From: an uncultured Clostridium sp.
GTDB lineage: Bacteria > Bacillota_A > Clostridia > TANB77 > CAG-508
Assembly (NCBI GenBank): GCA_951800935.1
Contig: CATOLW010000040.1
Location: 1 to 8,537, forward strand
DNA: 8,537 bases
Direction: 5' to 3'
Shown one piece after another: positions 1 to 5,039 of this stretch (positions within the stretch are counted from its first letter, which is position 1; each line of letters starts with the position of its first letter). The notes below the pieces were generated by a model that did no database searches, was not told the DNA's origin, and saw nothing but the letters and a program-made list of their open reading frames with translations. Made by a program: the position numbers and the translations under genes.

Positions 1-242
1 AATATTTTTTGTGAATTAAGAGTAATAACAATTGCAAGAATTCCTAAAATGATGGTAGCAATGGTTTTTCCTTTGCTATCGTGTTTAGCCAATGCTATTA
101 TTCCAAAAACAACAGCTAAAACTCCCATAATAAAAGATAAATTGTTTATAATCGGAATAAAAGAAGTACAAATACCTATAATTCCTAATACTAAACCTGC
201 GGTTCCTAAACCACTTTTCTTTGTTTCTACATGATTTGCCAT
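1..242 (-). CDS. DUF4190-like small membrane protein (partial, runs off left edge)
   Basis: An open reading frame starts at ATG 242-240 and continues off the left edge (80 codons visible). The protein begins MANHVETKKSG, then has two hydrophobic segments at about residues 11-34 and 37-52, a short basic loop (AKHDSKGK), and a third hydrophobic stretch at about 59-75. The Gly/Ile-rich pattern (GLVLGIIGI, then GVLAVVFGIIALAKH, then ATIILGILAIV) resembles DUF4190-type small membrane proteins of Gram-positive bacteria, whose role is unknown. The start is supported by a GGGGGA ribosome binding site at 253-258 and a promoter just upstream. It lies downstream of the phage tail genes on the same strand but looks like a host gene. 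Family assignment is by pattern only. The plus-strand frame overlapping it is a shadow. Confidence 0.75.
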   Translation of the reverse strand, partial: MANHVETKKSGLGTAGLVLGIIGICTSFIPIINNLSFIMGVLAVVFGIIALAKHDSKGKTIATIILGILAIVITLNSQKI

Positions 243-275
243 AATTAAAATTCCCCCTTTTCCATTTATAGGAAA

Positions 276-304
276 ATTATACAAAAAAAGACAGAATATG
301 ACTA
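276..304 (-). promoter_or_regulatory. Sigma-A-type promoter for the DUF4190-like gene
   Basis: Read on the minus strand there is a perfect TATAAT -10 at 281-276, a 17-base spacer, and a -35 TAGTCA at 304-299 (4 of 6 to consensus). The predicted start of transcription is about 25-30 bases upstream of the ATG at 242. The -35 and spacer overlap the candidate terminator of the phage tail operon. Confidence 0.5.
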
Positions 305-318
305 TACTTTATATTGTC
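283..318 (-). terminator. Weak candidate terminator after the tail chaperone gene
   Basis: Directly after the stop codon at 319-321, the minus strand can fold GACA+ATAT (318-311) against ATAT..TGTC (299-290), with a two-base bulge and an 11-base loop. Seven T residues follow (289-283). The stem is AT-rich and bulged, so termination may be inefficient. It would separate the phage operon from the DUF4190-like gene. Confidence 0.35.
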
Positions 319-834
319 TTACAATTTGTGAGAACTTTCCATTTTCATAACTTCTTGTATTCTTCTTTTTATTTCTTTCGGAGACATAATTTTTTGATTC
401 TCTTCTTTAAATAATTCCTTATAATTATCACGAATTGGAACAATTTTAGGTTTTTTACTCATACTATTAGCTTGAATCAACTTATTAGTAACTGCTTCTT
501 GAAGATTAATTTCACGTTTCAAATTATCCATTATTTTAATCAAATGACTTTGAATATAGCTATTAACTTCTCTGTAAGTACTATTCCAAAATTCTTTAGG
601 CTTCATATCAAAATAATAACAAAGAGGTTCTGTTGCATATAGTAATTCAATCAAATTTTTAGTTTTGTTTATATTGCTTATAATATCATCTATCCCTTGT
701 AACCTTGAAGTTGTTCTTCTGCTATTTTGCTCATTGCTTTTTCGGTTGTTTTTTTCACTAATTCGCTCATATTGATGCTTGATAAAGGATTGGATATCAT
801 TTCTTCTAGTTCCTTTTTGCTTTTCTTCTTTTTG
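319..834 (-). CDS. Tail assembly chaperone, -1 frame extension (gpT-like C-terminal part of gpGT)
   Basis: This is the second half of a lambda G/GT-type tail chaperone. The conventional start would be TTG 654-652 (111 residues), but no ribosome binding site precedes it. The frame stays open without any stop upstream to about 846, reading through the whole 3' part of the preceding gene in its -1 frame. Ribosomes slipping at the T TTT TTC heptamer (840-834) would enter it at CAA 834-832 and add 171 residues, giving a fusion of about 273 residues. The conserved-looking core is LYATEPLCYYFDMKPKEFW, followed by an Arg/Lys- and Glu-rich helical tail. In siphophages gpGT recruits the tail tube protein to the tape measure during tail assembly. 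Here the tape measure gene that should follow is missing. Confidence 0.7.
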   Translation of the reverse strand, partial: QKEEKQKGTRRNDIQSFIKHQYERISEKNNRKSNEQNSRRTTSRLQGIDDIISNINKTKNLIELLYATEPLCYYFDMKPKEFWNSTYREVNSYIQSHLIKIMDNLKREINLQEAVTNKLIQANSMSKKPKIVPIRDNYKELFKEENQKIMSPKEIKRRIQEVMKMESSHKL

Positions 835-1139
835 AAAAAACCCTCATCATTTAATACCTCAGCAATCTTTTTATAAATTTCCATGAGAGTTGTTTTATTT
901 TCTTTTCTATAGTCATCTAAAAACTCATATACTTCTTCTGAGCTTGTAAATACATTTTTTCCATTTTCATCTTCTGCTAAAATATATAGCATTTTTGTTA
1001 AAGCATCTAAATCACCAATAGAATAAGCTTTGGTAAATACTTCTTCAAAGTCTTTGCTTTTTAAAATATTGGAAATGTCGACAATTTTCCTTGTTTTTAA
1101 AACCAGATTGATGGTTTTCTTTCTTGTTTCTAATATCAT
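690..1139 (-). CDS. Phage tail assembly chaperone (gpG-like)
   Basis: 149-residue acidic/basic helical protein beginning MILETRKKTINLVLK. It matches the chaperone encoded directly after the major tail protein in Firmicute siphophages: N-terminal strand region, central FEEVFTKAYSIGDLDALTKM, and a Lys-rich C-terminus. The ATG at 1139-1137 is chosen because AAAGGAGA (1156-1149) lies nine bases upstream; a TTG at 1160 in the same frame would put that site inside the gene. Its 3' part contains the recoding heptamer at codons 100-102, so the short (149 aa) and long (273 aa) products would share the first 102 residues. It is in an operon with the major tail protein (60-base gap), and the gap carries an unusual pair of competing hairpins. 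Confidence 0.8.
   Translation of the reverse strand: MILETRKKTINLVLKTRKIVDISNILKSKDFEEVFTKAYSIGDLDALTKMLYILAEDENGKNVFTSSEEVYEFLDDYRKENKTTLMEIYKKIAEVLNDEGFFKKKKSKKELEEMISNPLSSINMSELVKKTTEKAMSKIAEEQLQGYKG
834..840 (-). other. Programmed -1 ribosomal frameshift site T TTT TTC
   Basis: On the minus strand the codons GGT TTT TTC (842-834) form a perfect X XXY YYZ heptamer in the zero frame. In the -1 frame a TGA lies just upstream (847-845), and from there the frame is open for 172 codons to the TAA at 319. This is the pattern expected if selection keeps the -1 frame open only downstream of the slip. I found no other heptamer in correct phase between that TGA and the zero-frame stop at 690; the run of seven A at about 745-751 is out of phase. 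No obvious strong stimulatory hairpin was identified. Confidence 0.75.
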
Positions 1140-1147
1140 TTTCTTTT

Positions 1148-1181
1148 CTCTCCTTTGCAAAAGAGAGGAGATTTCCTCCTT
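1148..1181 (-). promoter_or_regulatory. Competing hairpins around the tail chaperone ribosome binding site
   Basis: On the minus strand, AAGGAGG (1181-1175) is followed by CTCCTCTC and then by the actual site AAAGGAGAG next to the ATG at 1139. The middle pyrimidine stretch can pair with the upstream AGGAG, or with the downstream GGAGAG as CTCTCTTT/AAAGGAGAG with a TGCA loop (1167-1148), but not with both. The second fold would hide the ribosome binding site of the chaperone gene. This is seen in the sequence; a regulatory role is inference. Confidence 0.4.
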
Positions 1182-1199
1182 CTCTAAAATTATTTTTAA

Positions 1200-1652
1200 T
1201 TATACTTCTACTGATGGAAATCCTTCTGTTTCTTCAATTTGAGTATTTCTATATAAGGTTATTTTTGATTTTAACATGTCATCTAGTGCAATTTCTGACA
1301 TTCCGACAAAACAAGTTGCTTGAAAATTCCATGTAAGTGGTTTTCCTACTGTCTCAGCTGTTTCTTCTGGTAATTGAATAAACCAATATACGTTCTTGTT
1401 TTCTGTTTGTATTTCCTTTAATTTTTGATATTGGTCTTGAGCAAACAAGAATTCTATTTCCATACTTTCTGCTTTCTTTCTACCTGGTGCTTGTCTTTCA
1501 TCATCAATATCTAAAGCTGACCAATTAATTGGTTCTGGTGGTGTTAAAAATTGTGGTATGCTTTGAACAAATGCAATTTGTGTTTTTGCTCCTTCCTTTG
1601 TATCTGAATAATATACTTTTGTTAATGTACTTGTGTTTGGTTCTGTTGCCAT
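1200..1652 (-). CDS. Phage major tail protein (tail tube)
   Basis: 150-residue protein beginning MATEPNTSTLTKVYYSDTKE. It resembles the major tail (tube) proteins of non-contractile Firmicute phages: N-terminal arm, SALDIDDERQAPGRKKAESM, and beta-rich segments ending in GFPSVEV. The position just before the gpG/gpGT pair is the canonical one. ATG 1652-1650 lies one base after the stop of the preceding ORF (TAATATG), with AAAGGA inside that ORF, so translation is probably coupled. Many subunits would polymerise around the tape measure to form the tail tube. Length is in the usual range and nothing looks broken. Confidence 0.8.
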   Translation of the reverse strand: MATEPNTSTLTKVYYSDTKEGAKTQIAFVQSIPQFLTPPEPINWSALDIDDERQAPGRKKAESMEIEFLFAQDQYQKLKEIQTENKNVYWFIQLPEETAETVGKPLTWNFQATCFVGMSEIALDDMLKSKITLYRNTQIEETEGFPSVEV

Positions 1653-1653
1653 A

Positions 1654-1959
1654 TTAAATCATTCCTTTCTTTTTTAAGATATCTTCTACCTTTTTTTCTA
1701 CTTTTTTAGGTAAGTTTTTCATCACTTTATTAATTTTTTTCTCAAGCTTATCAATTCCTTGAGCTTCACTTTTTAATGTAATTCCCATGATATCGCTCCA
1801 ATCTACATATATATTATAAATTTTTGCTTCTGCTACCGTTTTTTCTTCCCATTTAATCTTAGCTGTTTGAATTGCTTTATGTATCCTTCTGTCAAATTCT
1901 GCTTGGTATTCTTTATTACCTAACATTTCGTCAAATGTTATGGATTTCGTTTCTTTCAT
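1654..1959 (-). CDS. Chimeric phage ORF: scaffold N-terminus joined to an HK97 gp10-like N-terminus
   Basis: 101 residues. Residues 6-40 (FDEMLGNKEYQAEFDRRIHK and following) look like the capsid scaffolding (Gp20/DUF4355-type) family. From Met58 the sequence MGITLKSEAQGIDKLEKKIN resembles the start of an HK97 gp10-like head-tail joining/tail completion protein. Both halves are short: scaffolds are normally about 180-220 aa and gp10-like proteins about 110-140 aa. Met58 (ATG 1788-1786) has its own GGAG seven bases upstream, as if it once began a separate gene. An in-frame deletion joining two phage genes explains this best. The ORF start ATG 1959 has AGGAG at 1970-1966. The gene ends one base before the major tail protein. 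The product may have no function. Family calls are by eye. Confidence 0.6.
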   Translation of the reverse strand: MKETKSITFDEMLGNKEYQAEFDRRIHKAIQTAKIKWEEKTVAEAKIYNIYVDWSDIMGITLKSEAQGIDKLEKKINKVMKNLPKKVEKKVEDILKKKGMI

Positions 1960-2185
1960 TTCTTTCTCCTGTCCCAGTTTGTTGATATACCCCCAAAACT
2001 GTTCCTTTGCTATTTCGTTTCTTTTTTACGCCTAACTACGATAAAACGGCACAAATTTTTATTTTATTTGTATTTTTTAGTTTTCCCTACAGATTTCGAC
2101 ATATTTTTTATTCTTTTTTTGCTATAATTTTACTCGTTGTGTTTTTACAACAATATACGAAATACAAAAGAAAGGAGTGTTTTTT
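1960..2185. other. Divergent intergenic region with fragments of upstream phage coding sequence
   Basis: On the minus strand the frame of the chimeric ORF stays open for 22 more codons (2025-1960, containing AKEQFWGYINKLGQEKE) without a start. A second frame (2013-1957, ending SFGGISTNWDRRKK-stop) overlaps the ATG at 1959 as ATGA, as in coupled phage genes. Both look like leftovers of the deleted head module. The right half (about 2040-2185) is very AT-rich and contains the promoter and leader of the plus-strand gene. GTTGT/ACAAC (2136-2140/2147-2151) is a short dyad near its predicted transcription start. Confidence 0.4.
2120..2128 (+). promoter_or_regulatory. Extended -10 promoter for the plus-strand orphan gene
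   Basis: TGCTATAAT gives a perfect TATAAT (2123-2128) preceded by the TGn extended -10 element. No good -35 lies 16-18 bases upstream, which fits an extended -10 promoter. Predicted start of transcription is about 2135, some 50 bases before the ATG. Confidence 0.5.
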
Positions 2186-2446
2186 ATGTCAAACAATATT
2201 ATTAATTTCTTTAGCGCAAAAAATAAAAAAAATGCGAAAAAAGACAAAAACAACACTATAAAATTAAAAGGAAGAGAAATTGGCAATATTAGTATTACAG
2301 TATACGAAGAAGAAACTACCGAGTATGCTATATACTATGTATTACCAGATAGTAAGGAATTACTTCCTATTGTTGATTTGTTGGATACTACTTTAAGCAA
2401 TCATGGGTTTGAAGTTTTAGAAGAATTAAAAGTAAAAAGACTTTAA
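2186..2446 (+). CDS. Hypothetical small protein, own transcription unit
   Basis: 86 residues, not recognised. ATG 2186 is chosen because AAAGGAG (2171-2177) lies eight bases upstream; the upstream in-frame GTG at 2177 overlaps that site. The first 28 residues are very Lys/Asn-rich (MSNNIINFFSAKNKKNAKKD). A compact mixed alpha/beta region follows, with VYEEETTEYAIYYVLPDSKE, then a helix-like PIVDLLDTTLSNHGFEVLEE and a short basic end. It is cytosolic, with no signal peptide or membrane segment. It is read opposite to all surrounding phage genes, has its own promoter and terminator, and occupies the place of the lost head genes. That is the layout of a cargo ('moron') gene or of a host gene exposed by deletion, which is inference only. 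Confidence 0.7.
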   Translation: MSNNIINFFSAKNKKNAKKDKNNTIKLKGREIGNISITVYEEETTEYAIYYVLPDSKELLPIVDLLDTTLSNHGFEVLEELKVKRL

Positions 2447-2466
2447 TTACTTCTAATAATGATAGT

Positions 2467-2507
2467 AAAAAAGAGCTCATCTTTTTAAGATAGGCTCTTT
2501 TGTTTTT
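2467..2507 (+). terminator. Rho-independent terminator of the plus-strand orphan gene
   Basis: AAAAGAGC (2469-2476) pairs with GCTCTTTT (2494-2501), and the inner ATCTT/AAGAT (2479-2483/2487-2491) extends the stem across one mismatch to a TTT loop. The tail is TTTTGTTTTT. It lies 22 bases after the stop codon. Confidence 0.8.
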
Positions 2508-2589
2508 AATTGCATAATTTTACTATTGTTATTATACTATACCTTTTTGTTGAATACTATGTACTATGATATGAACTTTTTATGAACTT

Positions 2590-3069
2590 CTATATATTTG
2601 CCATTTCTGTGATCGCTTTTTCTACTATTTTTTGAATATATCTAGGAGTACATATTCTTTGATACATATCATAATATAAGGTTCTACTTATATTTTCTGC
2701 TGTTCTTCCATCTATATAATATGCAACTAATAGTTCTCGTTCTTTGTATTTTAAACCTATCAATCTATCTTCTACCACTTCTACTTTTTCTCTTAGTTTT
2801 CTTATTTGTTTTTCTAAGTTTTCTATTTTTCTTTTAAGTTCTAACCTTCTTATTTCATTTTTTTCGATTTTATTTAGTACTTTATCACTTATCTTATTCT
2901 TACTATGTATATTTTGATTTTCCCCATATAAGCTTGTTGTAATGGTATCCATATCACTATCAGTTTTTAAGCTTATTTTTGCCTGTTTTAATTCTTTTAG
3001 TTTTATTGTTAAACTTGCCTTGTTTTGCTTATATTCTTTTAGTAATTGTAAAAGCTGTTCTTTTGTCAA
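2590..3069 (-). CDS. ArpU/sigma-region-4-like phage late regulator
   Basis: 159 residues from TTG 3069-3067, chosen because AAGGAGG (3085-3079) lies nine bases upstream. A GTG at 3096 in the same frame would place the site inside the gene. The first two thirds are Lys/Glu-rich coiled coil (LKEYKQNKASLTIKLKELKQ; later RKIENLEKQIRKLREKVEVV). The C-terminus, YKERELLVAYYIDGRTAENI then a Tyr-rich stretch and TPRYIQKIVEKAITEM, has the helix-turn-helix pattern of sigma-70 region 4 and of ArpU/RinA-type phage late-gene activators. Such proteins sit at the end of the early region and switch on the packaging/head operon, which is missing here. The ribosome binding site lies inside the end of the DnaD-like gene (4-base gap), suggesting coupling. 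Regulator subtype is uncertain. Confidence 0.65.
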   Translation of the reverse strand: MTKEQLLQLLKEYKQNKASLTIKLKELKQAKISLKTDSDMDTITTSLYGENQNIHSKNKISDKVLNKIEKNEIRRLELKRKIENLEKQIRKLREKVEVVEDRLIGLKYKERELLVAYYIDGRTAENISRTLYYDMYQRICTPRYIQKIVEKAITEMANI

Positions 3070-3073
3070 TTTT

Positions 3074-3628
3074 CTATTCCTCCTTTTTTCCCACACTCAT
3101 TAGGTCATAAAATATCTTCTCTTGTTCTTCGAATGTAAGTAAGTTGTAATCAGAGCATTTCTTCATTTTACTTATGATTTGTACTATTTTGTTTGGTTCT
3201 TTTTCGATTTGCTTTTTATATTTATGAAATAAAATAAAATATATATTATTTTCCTTATTGTTTCTTGTTGTTGGTTTGTTGTTTGTTAGTTGCTCATTTG
3301 TTTTTTGTGTAGTATTTTTTTGATAAAAGCTATATTTTTCAATTGTTATCATAGTATACTGATTAGTTGCTACTACTGTAATTTCGTTTGTTGTTTTTAG
3401 TTTTTTGATAGCAGTCCTTGTTTGTTGTATGGTTAATCCTGTTTCATTTGCTAAATGTTCAATTGAAGTTACATGCTGACCTCTTTTTACTAATATTCCC
3501 TTCCAATTATTATCTTTATAATTGGCTACTAATAATAAATGAAGAAATAAAGTTTTGGTGTTGATATCTTTGTACCATTGCCAGTCTTTAAATTTTCTAT
3601 GTAGACTAATCCAATCTTTGTTATTCAT
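3074..3628 (-). CDS. Phage DnaD-like replication protein (replisome organizer N-terminal type)
   Basis: 184 residues starting MNNKDWISLHRKFKDWQWYK. The N-terminal ~100 residues have the winged-helix pattern of phage replisome organizers: W-x-W-Y near residue 20, LFLHLLLVANY, GILVKRGQHVTSIEHLA, and the recognition helix TIQQTRTAIKKLKTTNEI. A Thr/Asn-rich linker (about residues 108-128) leads to a short helical C-terminus (NNIYFILFHKYKKQIEKEPN). A full DnaD C-terminal domain with its YxxxR helix is not evident, so this is a short form. The family binds origin DNA and helps load host helicase. ATG 3628 has AGAGGT nine bases upstream and lies two bases after the preceding stop. The gene looks intact. 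Confidence 0.75.
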   Translation of the reverse strand: MNNKDWISLHRKFKDWQWYKDINTKTLFLHLLLVANYKDNNWKGILVKRGQHVTSIEHLANETGLTIQQTRTAIKKLKTTNEITVVATNQYTMITIEKYSFYQKNTTQKTNEQLTNNKPTTRNNKENNIYFILFHKYKKQIEKEPNKIVQIISKMKKCSDYNLLTFEEQEKIFYDLMSVGKKEE

Positions 3629-3630
3629 AC

Positions 3631-3894
3631 TTAATTACCTCTTAAATTTTTTATAGTATTGATTCCTAACTTTCTTAGCTGATTACAAATTTTATTTCTA
3701 TTTTTTCTTTTAAATTCTTCTGAATTACCACACCTATCAATTGATTCTAAATTGTTTACTTGTATTAATAAGGATTCTGCTAATTGTTCTAATTCTTCTA
3801 GGTATTCTTCATTTTGTTTCTTTTCTTCATATAGTATTTTATTTTCTTCTTGCAGTTGATGATTTTTTAATAATAACTTTACACTCCTAAACAT
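3631..3894 (-). CDS. Small coiled-coil phage protein
   Basis: 87 residues beginning MFRSVKLLLKNHQLQEENKI. Residues 5-50 form a continuous Glu/Lys/Leu-rich heptad pattern (coiled coil). A basic C-terminus follows (FKRKNRNKICNQLRKLGINT). Two Cys (in RCGN and KICN) are present. ATG 3894 has AAAGGAG (3908-3902) seven bases upstream. First gene of a tight three-gene operon with the DnaD-like and ArpU-like genes (2-base gap to the next). The family is not recognised; small coiled-coil proteins upstream of replication genes are common in phage early regions. Confidence 0.65.
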   Translation of the reverse strand: MFRSVKLLLKNHQLQEENKILYEEKKQNEEYLEELEQLAESLLIQVNNLESIDRCGNSEEFKRKNRNKICNQLRKLGINTIKNLRGN

Positions 3895-3919
3895 TGTTAA
3901 TCTCCTTTTATTGGATTTT

Positions 3920-3949
3920 TTAATATTACATCTATGGCCGAGTAATCAA
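3920..3949 (-). promoter_or_regulatory. Weak candidate promoter of the phage early operon
   Basis: Minus strand: TTGATT -35 at 3949-3944, an 18-base spacer and TATTAA -10 at 3925-3920, about 25 bases before the ATG at 3894. A TAATAT alternative would give only 15 bases of spacing. No better candidate was seen before the divergent plus-strand promoter. Confidence 0.3.
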
Positions 3950-3975
3950 AGTTTTGTGCAAATAAGAAACAAATT

Positions 3976-4005
3976 TTGACATCTTATGTAAAACTATAGT
4001 ATAAT
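3976..4005 (+). promoter_or_regulatory. Near-consensus sigma-A promoter of the Ddh-like gene
   Basis: TTGACA (3976-3981) and TATAAT (4000-4005) are both perfect hexamers, 18 bases apart. Predicted start of transcription is about 4012, giving a leader of about 68 bases. GGAGGT (4063-4068) lies 11 bases before the ATG. Confidence 0.8.
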
Positions 4006-4009
4006 ATGT

Positions 4010-4030
4010 AAGTAAACTTAATATTTACTT
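4010..4030 (+). promoter_or_regulatory. Candidate operator dyad at the start of transcription of the Ddh-like gene
   Basis: AAGTAAA (4010-4016) and TTTACTT (4024-4030) form a perfect 7-base inverted repeat with a 7-base spacer, covering predicted positions -1 to +19. With such a strong promoter, a repressor bound here would be an efficient off switch. Such AT-rich dyads also occur by chance in this composition. Confidence 0.4.
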
Positions 4031-4079
4031 TTGTATCTATCAACATATGTAAAATAATTTTTGGAGGTATGTAAAAAAA

Positions 4080-5003
4080 ATGCACGAGAAAAAAATCAGA
4101 TTAGGAATTGTTGGCCTTGGAAATGTAACACGAGGTGTTATCCCTTCCATTCACCGCATGGGACCCAATGATGATTTCGAGTTGATCTGTATCTTTACAC
4201 GGAGAGACCCGAAAAGAATTAGACCTGTGCCAAGTGTAAAGTTAGTATCCATTAATGAAATTGAATCTTACATTGGAAAGATTGACGTTTTAATACTTTG
4301 CACTGAAACTCAGAGTGTCCCTATACTTGCTCCTAAGCTTGTAAAATTGTTTCCTGTTATAATAGACTGTACTGACAGCTCTTTAACACAGCAAGAACAT
4401 CAGGAACATCGCAAAAATATGGATTCTATATGTAAAATTTCAGGACACCTTGCTTTTATTGAGGCAGGTTGGGGGAACACCAATGGACTGTTTGGAATTA
4501 TCAAAACATTCATGGAAACAACACTTCCAAGCGGAATAACTCGCATGAAATTTGGACCAGGCGTTAATTTAGGACATCAAAACATTATTCAGAACCTCCC
4601 AGGGGTCAAAGATGCTACTGTTTGGACGCTCCCCAATGAAAACAAATGTTATGTACTTTTAAAAAAGTTTACATTTCAAAACCAAATTGTGAAATCCATT
4701 CAGGAGCGTCTGGATGAAATTACTGGCAAAAAAACAACTGTAGTTCCTGTTAAGAATCAAGAAGAACTGTGTCATAGACGTTCAACAATGTCGTATCAAG
4801 CAATGATAAGTCATTCTGATGTTAGTGGAAGCGATATGCGGTTTTTCGTAAATTTACAGTCAAATCCTAATTATACAGGCAGTTTATTAGTTGCCTGTGC
4901 AAGAGCAGCGGTTGCTATGTATCGTGAAGGTAATGTCGGTGTAATAACTTTTGAAGATATACCACCGAAATACTTTAAGCCTTGTAGCAATTTTGATAAG
5001 TAA
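4080..5003 (+). CDS. Diaminopimelate-dehydrogenase (Ddh)-like NADP-dependent oxidoreductase, divergent
   Basis: 307 residues, homologous along its length to meso-diaminopimelate D-dehydrogenase (usually about 320-330 aa), which reversibly converts tetrahydrodipicolinate plus ammonia to meso-DAP using NADPH. Seen: Rossmann start RLGIVGLGNVTRGV (residues 7-20; third glycine of GxGxxG is Thr17), FTRRDP (39-44) at the NADP-phosphate position, ILC (72-74), GPGVNLGHQNIIQNLPGVKD (159-178), SNPNYTGSLLVACARAA (261-277) and FEDIPPKYF at the end. By-eye comparison with the Corynebacterium enzyme as remembered: Asp90, Thr169 and Asn270 equivalents are kept (99, 183, 262). GWDPG has become GWGNTNG (Asp120 lost), Trp144 is Phe158, His244 is Tyr239, and the Arg195 loop is deleted. 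Substrate may therefore differ from DAP. Local GC is raised (23/60 at 4081-4140 against 13/60 at 3601-3660) and CGC/CGG/CGT codons appear, suggesting transfer. It is a single-gene unit with its own promoter and terminator. Confidence 0.8.
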   Translation: MHEKKIRLGIVGLGNVTRGVIPSIHRMGPNDDFELICIFTRRDPKRIRPVPSVKLVSINEIESYIGKIDVLILCTETQSVPILAPKLVKLFPVIIDCTDSSLTQQEHQEHRKNMDSICKISGHLAFIEAGWGNTNGLFGIIKTFMETTLPSGITRMKFGPGVNLGHQNIIQNLPGVKDATVWTLPNENKCYVLLKKFTFQNQIVKSIQERLDEITGKKTTVVPVKNQEELCHRRSTMSYQAMISHSDVSGSDMRFFVNLQSNPNYTGSLLVACARAAVAMYREGNVGVITFEDIPPKYFKPCSNFDK

Positions 5004-5014
5004 ATATCTCGTTT

Positions 5015-5038
5015 GATACCACCTTGTATGGTAGTATC
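5015..5038 (+). other. Hairpin directly after the Ddh-like gene
   Basis: GATACCACC (5015-5023) pairs with GGTAGTATC (5030-5038) with one C/A mismatch and a TTGTAT loop. There is no T-run after it. It sits two bases before the main terminator stem and may protect the 3' end of the message or act as a processing site. Confidence 0.45.
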
Positions 5039-5039
5039 G

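Larger units (their letters stand above)
319..3894. mobile_element. Degraded siphophage-type prophage remnant
   Basis: Six minus-strand phage-type genes and their ordering define this remnant: coiled-coil protein, DnaD-like protein and ArpU-like regulator at the right; scaffold/gp10 chimera, major tail protein and tail chaperone pair at the left. Missing are integrase, repressor, terminase, portal, protease/capsid, most head-tail connectors, tape measure, baseplate and lysis genes. The plus-strand gene at 2186-2446 sits where the head module should be. No clear attachment repeats were found at the borders. The limits given are those of the outermost phage-like genes, not of a mapped element. 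Confidence 0.75.

Noticed and set aside
745..751. Run of seven A as an alternative slippery site in the tail chaperone
   Set aside because: The reading phase does not give X XXY YYZ, and the -1 frame is already open far upstream, pointing to 834-840.
2007..2261. Plus-strand frame of 84 codons before and across the orphan gene
   Set aside because: Starts at a TTG without a ribosome binding site and overlaps the well supported gene at 2186 out of frame; composition reflects T-rich DNA.
2570..2589. Direct repeat TATGAACTT twice with an 11-base period near the end of the ArpU-like gene
   Set aside because: Too short to call an attachment site or operator; no third copy at the other phage border was found.
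4069..4074. ATG TAA minimal start-stop right after GGAGGT, before the Ddh-like gene
   Set aside because: The ATG directly abuts the ribosome binding site, too close for initiation; likely chance in an A-rich leader.
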